A stretch of DNA of 64,000 nt, taken from positions 409,501 through 473,500 of the forward strand of contig NZ_CP034346.1 in assembly GCF_003991425.1 (NCBI RefSeq), written 5' to 3'. How positions within the stretch are numbered: position 1 is the first letter of the stretch; every line of letters begins with the position of its first letter. Below the pieces are notes generated by a model. It saw only the letters and a program-made list of their open reading frames with translations, had not been told where the DNA came from and made no database searches. The translations under genes were made by a program, and so were the position numbers. Shown here piece after piece: positions 59,554-64,000 of this stretch. Source of the DNA: Paenibacillus lutimineralis. Lineage in GTDB: Bacteria > Bacillota > Bacilli > Paenibacillales > Paenibacillaceae.

Positions 59554-61019
59554 ATATGCGCAGAATGCTGTTTATCGTTATTCCGGCCATGTTAATTCTG
59601 AATAATGCGGTATCCTTCTTTATCTTTCAGAGTGGGCGTACGGTGCAGCAAAGCTATAATATGATGCTGGACCGGGTACTACTATACAAGCAAATTGATG
59701 AACAGACGCGTATAAACTTAAGCGCGATCAATGTATATCTCATGGACCATAGTGATAGCAGTCTGGAGTTGTACAAGGAGAGGAACGAAGAGCTGAAGAA
59801 GCTGCAATCTAGCTTATTGAGACAAGAAGCTATTGAATCGGCCGGGTTAAATATGAGGGGCTTTCGCCATTTACTGTCGACTTTTATCTCGCAAGAACAG
59901 AGCATCCTTAATTCTCTAGAGAGCGCAGCTCCCCTTGCCTATGCTACGGCTTATACGGAGGCCGAGACAACTGCGGAGTTTATCCAGGAAGAAGCTTATC
60001 AGCTCATTGATTTGGAGTTAAGCTATTATCAGCCGTTTTACAAGAAGATTCTCGTTCAGACCGAAGTGATGAACCATTGGGGGATTGCTGTCTTTGTTCT
60101 GAATACGATCATCAGCGTCATGCTGGCTTATTGGATTTCATTACGCATCACGAGACCGATACAGGAATTGGTAGAGACGGCCGAGCAAATTTCCGAAGGA
60201 AATCTGCAGGTGAGCCCTCCCTCAATCGATGCTCATAATGAATTTAGTGTGCTCTTCGAGGCGTTCGGACAAATGCAGAATAATCTTCAACTGCTGATTG
60301 ACAAAGAGAAGGAAGGGCTGGAGAAGGATCGACTCGTGAAGGAGCTAGAACTGGAAGTGCTACAGAATCAGATTAACCCGCACTTCCTGTTCAATTCATT
60401 GAATGTGATGTCCAAGCTTGCGCTGCTAGAGGGAGCAGAGCAGACGAGTGATCTGACAGTGTCGATGTCCAATCTGCTCCGGTACAATCTGCGGAAGCTG
60501 GATCGTCCAGTGACGTTAAGGGAAGAGGTGGAGCATGCCAAGGAATATTTCTTCATTCAGCAGGCCCGCTTCCGCGAGCGCATTCGCTTCGAGACCGAGA
60601 TCGACGAGGCAGGTCTTGATGTATTGGTGCCTGTGCTGACTCTGCAGCCTATTCTTGAGAACGGGTTCGTACACGGCATCGAAGGAATGGAGGAAGGAGC
60701 GGTAGTCAAGCTGACAATCTCGTGTGAGCCTAGCGAGACAAGGGTAGCCATTTCTGATAATGGGGCTGGTATGAGCAAAGAGGTTCGCGACTCGCTACTT
60801 AATTATGATTCGAATCGGTTGGAGGCGCGCGAGGTTCCCGAGAAGGGGCATTCCACAGGGCTTGGCACCCATAACGTGTTCAAACGTTTGGAGTTATTTT
60901 ATAACAAGAAAGATATGATCGAAATTGAGAGCGCACCAGGAAAAGGAACGACCGTGATTATACGGATTCCAGCTACAGGTGAGGAGGAGAGCCGTGTACC
61001 GCCTACTGATAACAGATGA
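59550..61019 (+). CDS. LytS/YesM-type sensor histidine kinase
   Basis: 489 residues from ATG 59550, overlapping the preceding stop by four bases. TM1 at about 5-24 and TM2 at about 178-200 flank a helical extracellular region. HAMP domain follows (RITRPIQELVETAEQISEGN). Phospho-acceptor His278 in INPHFLFNSLNVM. ATPase domain with ILENGFVHGIEG, SDNGAGMSKE and STGLGTHNVFKRLELF. It presumably contacts the tethered binding protein encoded upstream and phosphorylates the regulator encoded downstream, whose start lies inside this gene. Confidence 0.93.
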   Translation: MNMRRMLFIVIPAMLILNNAVSFFIFQSGRTVQQSYNMMLDRVLLYKQIDEQTRINLSAINVYLMDHSDSSLELYKERNEELKKLQSSLLRQEAIESAGLNMRGFRHLLSTFISQEQSILNSLESAAPLAYATAYTEAETTAEFIQEEAYQLIDLELSYYQPFYKKILVQTEVMNHWGIAVFVLNTIISVMLAYWISLRITRPIQELVETAEQISEGNLQVSPPSIDAHNEFSVLFEAFGQMQNNLQLLIDKEKEGLEKDRLVKELELEVLQNQINPHFLFNSLNVMSKLALLEGAEQTSDLTVSMSNLLRYNLRKLDRPVTLREEVEHAKEYFFIQQARFRERIRFETEIDEAGLDVLVPVLTLQPILENGFVHGIEGMEEGAVVKLTISCEPSETRVAISDNGAGMSKEVRDSLLNYDSNRLEAREVPEKGHSTGLGTHNVFKRLELFYNKKDMIEIESAPGKGTTVIIRIPATGEEESRVPPTDNR

Positions 61020-62343
61020 TGAAGCTTTGGAACGGGAGGGAATTGAGTGGATTGCGACACGGATGATGCCAGGCACGTTCGAGATTGCTCATGCGGAGAA
61101 TGGGCGGATGGCGATCCAGAAGGCGGCCGAATTCCACCCTCATATTGTCATGATGGATGTGAGAATGCCGGGGATTCAAGGACTTGATGCTCTGAAGGAG
61201 ATTAAAGCACAGAATCCGGATGTGAAAATGGTGATGATCACTGCTTATGAATATTTCGATTACGCGAAACAGGCGATCTCCCTGGGAGTCCGGGAATATT
61301 TGGTGAAGCCGGCTAAGCGGGCCGAAGTAGCGGCTGTATTGGAAAGGCTCGTCCAGGAGATCGAAGCGGAGCGGCATAAGCGGAATGAACAGCTTGCGGT
61401 CAGAGATAAGTTCTATCAGCTGCTGCCGCTCGCAGAGACGGAAATTGCACTGCATTTGATGGCCGATCAGGTGAATGAGACCGAGGTGGAACAGCTAGCC
61501 GATATTCTAAGTCTATCTATCGAGAGAGGGTGCGCATTGGTGCTTGCCTTTTCCGAGCTTGGTGATAAGAAGAAGCGGGTGTATGAAGAGGTCAAGAACT
61601 TGGCGCATGCATTGATAAAAGAACCCTATTCCGTGACGATCAGCTCGTTGGTGTACCAGCATATGGCGATCTTTCTACTTGGAGATCCGCAGGGTGGTAG
61701 CGCTTCAATAGGGGAAGAAGCGGCACTTCTGGCTGGTAAGCTGGCCGAAGGGCTTAGTCAACAATGCGACATTATGATATCAGTTGGCATTGGTTCAGTG
61801 CAAACGGGCATCCCAGGTATCAAGCAATCGTACTATGAGGCTGTATTTGTATCCAAATATGATCAATGGGGAGATATCAACCGCTTCGAGGACTTGAATT
61901 TTGCTGAGCCAGAGCGTCCAGGCAAGAATGAAGACAAACTGACCCCCACCATACGTTCCGTCGGAGAGAATTCATATGTTGATTTGGCCATCCGCCAAAT
62001 CCGTGAGGAGCGGGAGCAGAGCACGCACAATATGCTGGACCAAGCTGTGGCTTATATCCACCGTAAATACCAGGAAGACCTCTCGCTTGAAGATGCAGCA
62101 GAGCATGTTCATCTGAATCCTTATTACTTCAGCAAGCTGTTTAAGCAGCAGACGGGGGAGACCTTCATCGACTATGTTACGAGACTTCGCATCGAGAAGG
62201 CCAAGGAGATGATGAAGGATAGCCATCTCAGCCTGAAGGAAGTGTGTTATGCCGTCGGATACAAGGATCCCAATTATTTTAGCAGAGTGTTCAAAAAAGT
62301 CACCGGAGTAACACCGTCGGAATACCGACAGCAGCTACGATGA
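60994..62343 (+). CDS. YesN-type response regulator (REC plus AraC HTH)
   Basis: 449 residues from GTG 60994, after GAGGAGGAG, overlapping the kinase gene by 26 bp. The GTG at 60979 overlaps the ribosome site. Receiver domain with ITDDEALE, Asp55 in MMDVRMPGIQG and Lys in YLVKPAKR. A long linker is followed by the AraC domain, LEDAAEHVHLNPYYFSKLF and LKEVCYAVGYKDPNYFSRVF. Target candidates are repeated TTAATTTNTGC-like sites at 62391-62469 upstream of the sugar porter gene. Confidence 0.93.
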   Translation: MYRLLITDDEALEREGIEWIATRMMPGTFEIAHAENGRMAIQKAAEFHPHIVMMDVRMPGIQGLDALKEIKAQNPDVKMVMITAYEYFDYAKQAISLGVREYLVKPAKRAEVAAVLERLVQEIEAERHKRNEQLAVRDKFYQLLPLAETEIALHLMADQVNETEVEQLADILSLSIERGCALVLAFSELGDKKKRVYEEVKNLAHALIKEPYSVTISSLVYQHMAIFLLGDPQGGSASIGEEAALLAGKLAEGLSQQCDIMISVGIGSVQTGIPGIKQSYYEAVFVSKYDQWGDINRFEDLNFAEPERPGKNEDKLTPTIRSVGENSYVDLAIRQIREEREQSTHNMLDQAVAYIHRKYQEDLSLEDAAEHVHLNPYYFSKLFKQQTGETFIDYVTRLRIEKAKEMMKDSHLSLKEVCYAVGYKDPNYFSRVFKKVTGVTPSEYRQQLR

Positions 62344-62351
62344 GAAGATAG

Positions 62352-62380
62352 GTCCATGTGTTTTAACGTGGACTTTTTTG
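62352..62380 (+). terminator. Rho-independent terminator of the sensor operon
   Basis: GTCCATG pairs with CGTGGAC around an 8-nt loop, followed by six T, ten bases after the stop codon. Confidence 0.8.
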
Positions 62381-62390
62381 TCATGAGTGC

Positions 62391-62469
62391 TTAATTTGTG
62401 CTAGCGTAATGTCCCTTGGCGGAACAAGAATGGACGGGGATTAATTTTATGCTGGCATTGCACAAATTA
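62391..62469 (+). promoter_or_regulatory. Repeated TTAATTTNTGC motifs upstream of the sugar porter
   Basis: TTAATTTGTGC at 62391-62401, TTAATTTTATGC at 62441-62452 and an inverted copy GCACAAATTA at 62460-62469. The two direct copies share about 17 of 21 positions downstream and are 50 bp apart. They lie in the 232-bp gap before the sugar porter and are candidate sites for the AraC-type regulator just upstream. Confidence 0.5.
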
Positions 62470-62575
62470 GTGAAGGGATTCGAGCGTAGATTGGAATAGT
62501 CCCCGTGTTACAATAACTTTGGATTTCAGAAAGTATGTGAAATCAAGAGAAAGTACAACACAGAAGGGACGTCAA

Positions 62576-63955
62576 ATGATGAGCTCAAATATATCAGAAC
62601 AAGGCGATCGAGTCAGTATGAAATTCGTAACCTTGGTGTCTATAGTCGCTGCTCTCGGCGGGTTGCTATTTGGTTTTGATACAGCTGTAGTGTCTGGTGC
62701 AATCGGTTTCATGAAGCAGCATTTTGACTTGAATGACTTCCAGGTAGGCTGGGCTGTATCCAGTTTGATTATCGGTTGTATCGTTGGCGCCTTGTCCTCC
62801 GGAGTATTAAGTGAGAAATTTGGCCGCAAGAGAGTATTGATCACGGCGGCGATCCTGTTCATTATCGGATCCGTCTTCTCGGCGGTACCGAATACGTTCA
62901 ACGAGTTCATCATTGCTCGAATGATCGGTGGAATCGGGATCGGAATAACGTCAACCCTATGCCCCTTGTACAATGCGGAGATTGCTCCAGCCAAATATCG
63001 CGGCCGTCTCGTGGCATTGAATCAACTGGCAACGGTTACAGGAATATCCTTAGTGTATTTCGTTAACTTATGGATTGCCGGCTTGGGGAATGAAGCCTGG
63101 GGCATATCTACCGCTTGGCGCTGGATGTTCGCCTTCGGTATTATCCCTGGTCTGTTATTCTTGGTCCTGCTGTTCTTCGTGCCTGAGAGCCCAAGATGGT
63201 TGATCAAGCAGGGCCGGGCAGCGGAATCTCTTCCAATTCTGGTCAAGATTCATGGCGAGACATTAGCGAAGCAGGAGGTGCTGGACATTAAGGAGTCGTT
63301 CAAAATCGAGAACGGTTCGATCCGCCAATTGTTCAGTCCAGCGCTGAGACTGGCTCTTATTGTAGGTGTTGGGCTGGCCGTGCTCCAGCAAGTGACGGGA
63401 ATCAATGCGGTGCTGTACTATGCACCGGAGATCTTCAAGCAGACGGGCGCAGGAACGAATGCGGCCCTAATTCAGACGATCTTTGTCGGAATCATAAATC
63501 TCCTGTTCACCATTTTGGCAATCTGGCTGATCGATAAAGTAGGCCGTAAAATGCTGCTGCTGATCGGATCTTCAGCGATGCTGATCTGTCTGATCGTCAT
63601 AGGCGCTGCATTCCAGACAGGTCATACTTCCGGTCCGCTCGTGCTGGTCTTCATTCTGGCCTATGTAGCGGCCTTCGCTCTGTCTCTTGGGCCGGTGGTA
63701 TGGGTCGTTATCTCCGAGATCTTCCCGAACCGGATTCGCGGCAAGGCTACGGCGATTGCGTCGATGGCTCTCTGGACGGCTGATTATATCGTATCCCAGG
63801 CTTTCCCACCAATGCTTAACTCTGCAGGCCCGGCGCTGACCTTCTGGATCTTTGGTCTTATGGCGCTGATTACGGTAGTATTCACCTGGCGTAAGGTTCC
63901 TGAGACCAAGGGGAAGTCGCTGGAGGAAATCGAGTCGCTATGGGCTGCCAAATAA
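62576..63955 (+). CDS. MFS sugar porter (AraE/XylE/IolT-like)
   Basis: 459 residues from ATG 62576, 7 nt after GAAGGGA. Twelve transmembrane helices. All sugar-porter signatures are present: GGLLFGFDTAVVSGAIGF near the N-terminus, FGRKRVL, PAKYRGRLVALNQ, PESPRWLIKQG, QQVTGINAVLYYAPEIF, and the C-terminal PETKGKSLEEIESLW. These proton symporters carry xylose, arabinose, galactose, glucose or inositol. The adjacent three-component sugar sensor is the likely regulator, which suggests the sensed and the transported sugar are the same. Ends 45 bp before the window end. Confidence 0.93.
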   Translation: MMSSNISEQGDRVSMKFVTLVSIVAALGGLLFGFDTAVVSGAIGFMKQHFDLNDFQVGWAVSSLIIGCIVGALSSGVLSEKFGRKRVLITAAILFIIGSVFSAVPNTFNEFIIARMIGGIGIGITSTLCPLYNAEIAPAKYRGRLVALNQLATVTGISLVYFVNLWIAGLGNEAWGISTAWRWMFAFGIIPGLLFLVLLFFVPESPRWLIKQGRAAESLPILVKIHGETLAKQEVLDIKESFKIENGSIRQLFSPALRLALIVGVGLAVLQQVTGINAVLYYAPEIFKQTGAGTNAALIQTIFVGIINLLFTILAIWLIDKVGRKMLLLIGSSAMLICLIVIGAAFQTGHTSGPLVLVFILAYVAAFALSLGPVVWVVISEIFPNRIRGKATAIASMALWTADYIVSQAFPPMLNSAGPALTFWIFGLMALITVVFTWRKVPETKGKSLEEIESLWAAK

Positions 63956-64000
63956 CTCATTGCTTGATGCTTACTTGAGTAAGGAATATCCGAGATAACT

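Noticed and set aside
62281..62300. GTGTTCAAAAAAGTC resembling the repeat-element end
   Set aside because: It lies inside the conserved RVFKKVTG segment of the AraC domain and is explained by coding constraint.

Overview
The window looks like a chromosome segment of a spore-forming Firmicute of the Paenibacillus type. GC is moderate and Shine-Dalgarno sites are strong (GGAGG-type, with several GTG/TTG starts). It is rich in CUT1 sugar ABC systems paired with YesM/YesN-like or membrane-bound AraC regulators, and it carries a tandem glycine riboswitch, cre sites and a Fur box. I see no rRNA, tRNA, CRISPR array, prophage or intact insertion sequence. The species assignment is inference.

Layout. 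1-6545: end of a carbohydrate operon (cut-off solute-binding lipoprotein, beta-helix protein, Gfo/Idh/MocA oxidoreductase) facing a membrane-bound AraC regulator. 6741-9155: ECF-like sigma factor with a membrane-anchored beta-propeller protein, probably its anti-sigma. 9249-16948: complete sugar module of YesM-type kinase, YesN-type regulator, binding lipoprotein, two permeases and a ChbG/YdjC-like deacetylase. Its promoter shows a 21-bp-spaced direct repeat over the -35 and a perfect cre site. 16978-23092: HD hydrolase, unusual NRAMP-like transporter, small Cys protein, EamA transporter, a second Gfo/Idh/MocA enzyme and a divergent LysR regulator. 23439-26639: DUF4261-like protein, then a tandem glycine riboswitch controlling an alanine/glycine:sodium symporter.

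26866-32520: AgrC/AgrA-like two-component system, two-gene ABC exporter, DUF4097 protein, a small gene with an in-frame amber codon, and a DUF1349 protein. 32818-39873: second sugar ABC operon (minus strand) ending in a PhnP-like metallo-hydrolase, divergent from another membrane-bound AraC regulator. 39998-44020: TetR regulator and copper operon (chaperone, CopA, second chaperone). 44205-46581: ClbS/DfsB-like protein and DrrAB-type exporter. 46758-47925: Fur-box-preceded ferredoxin/flavodoxin-NADP reductase. 48173-54381: small protein, then a 1687-residue kinase-like/ATPase/GAF/histidine kinase with a NarL-type regulator. 54634-57871: cold-shock cspA and ydjO, AAC(3)-like acetyltransferase, moaE and moaA. 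57963-63955: HxlR regulator and a membrane-tethered sugar-binding sensor with histidine kinase and AraC regulator (three-component system), next to an MFS sugar porter.

Two families of non-coding repeats stand out. One is a ~168-bp element with terminal inverted repeats: four copies (one internally deleted) plus two solitary left ends. One copy supplies the last 17 codons of a histidine kinase gene. The other is an ordered array of four GCAGATTTGCAG-like hairpins, found twice, each time between converging genes.
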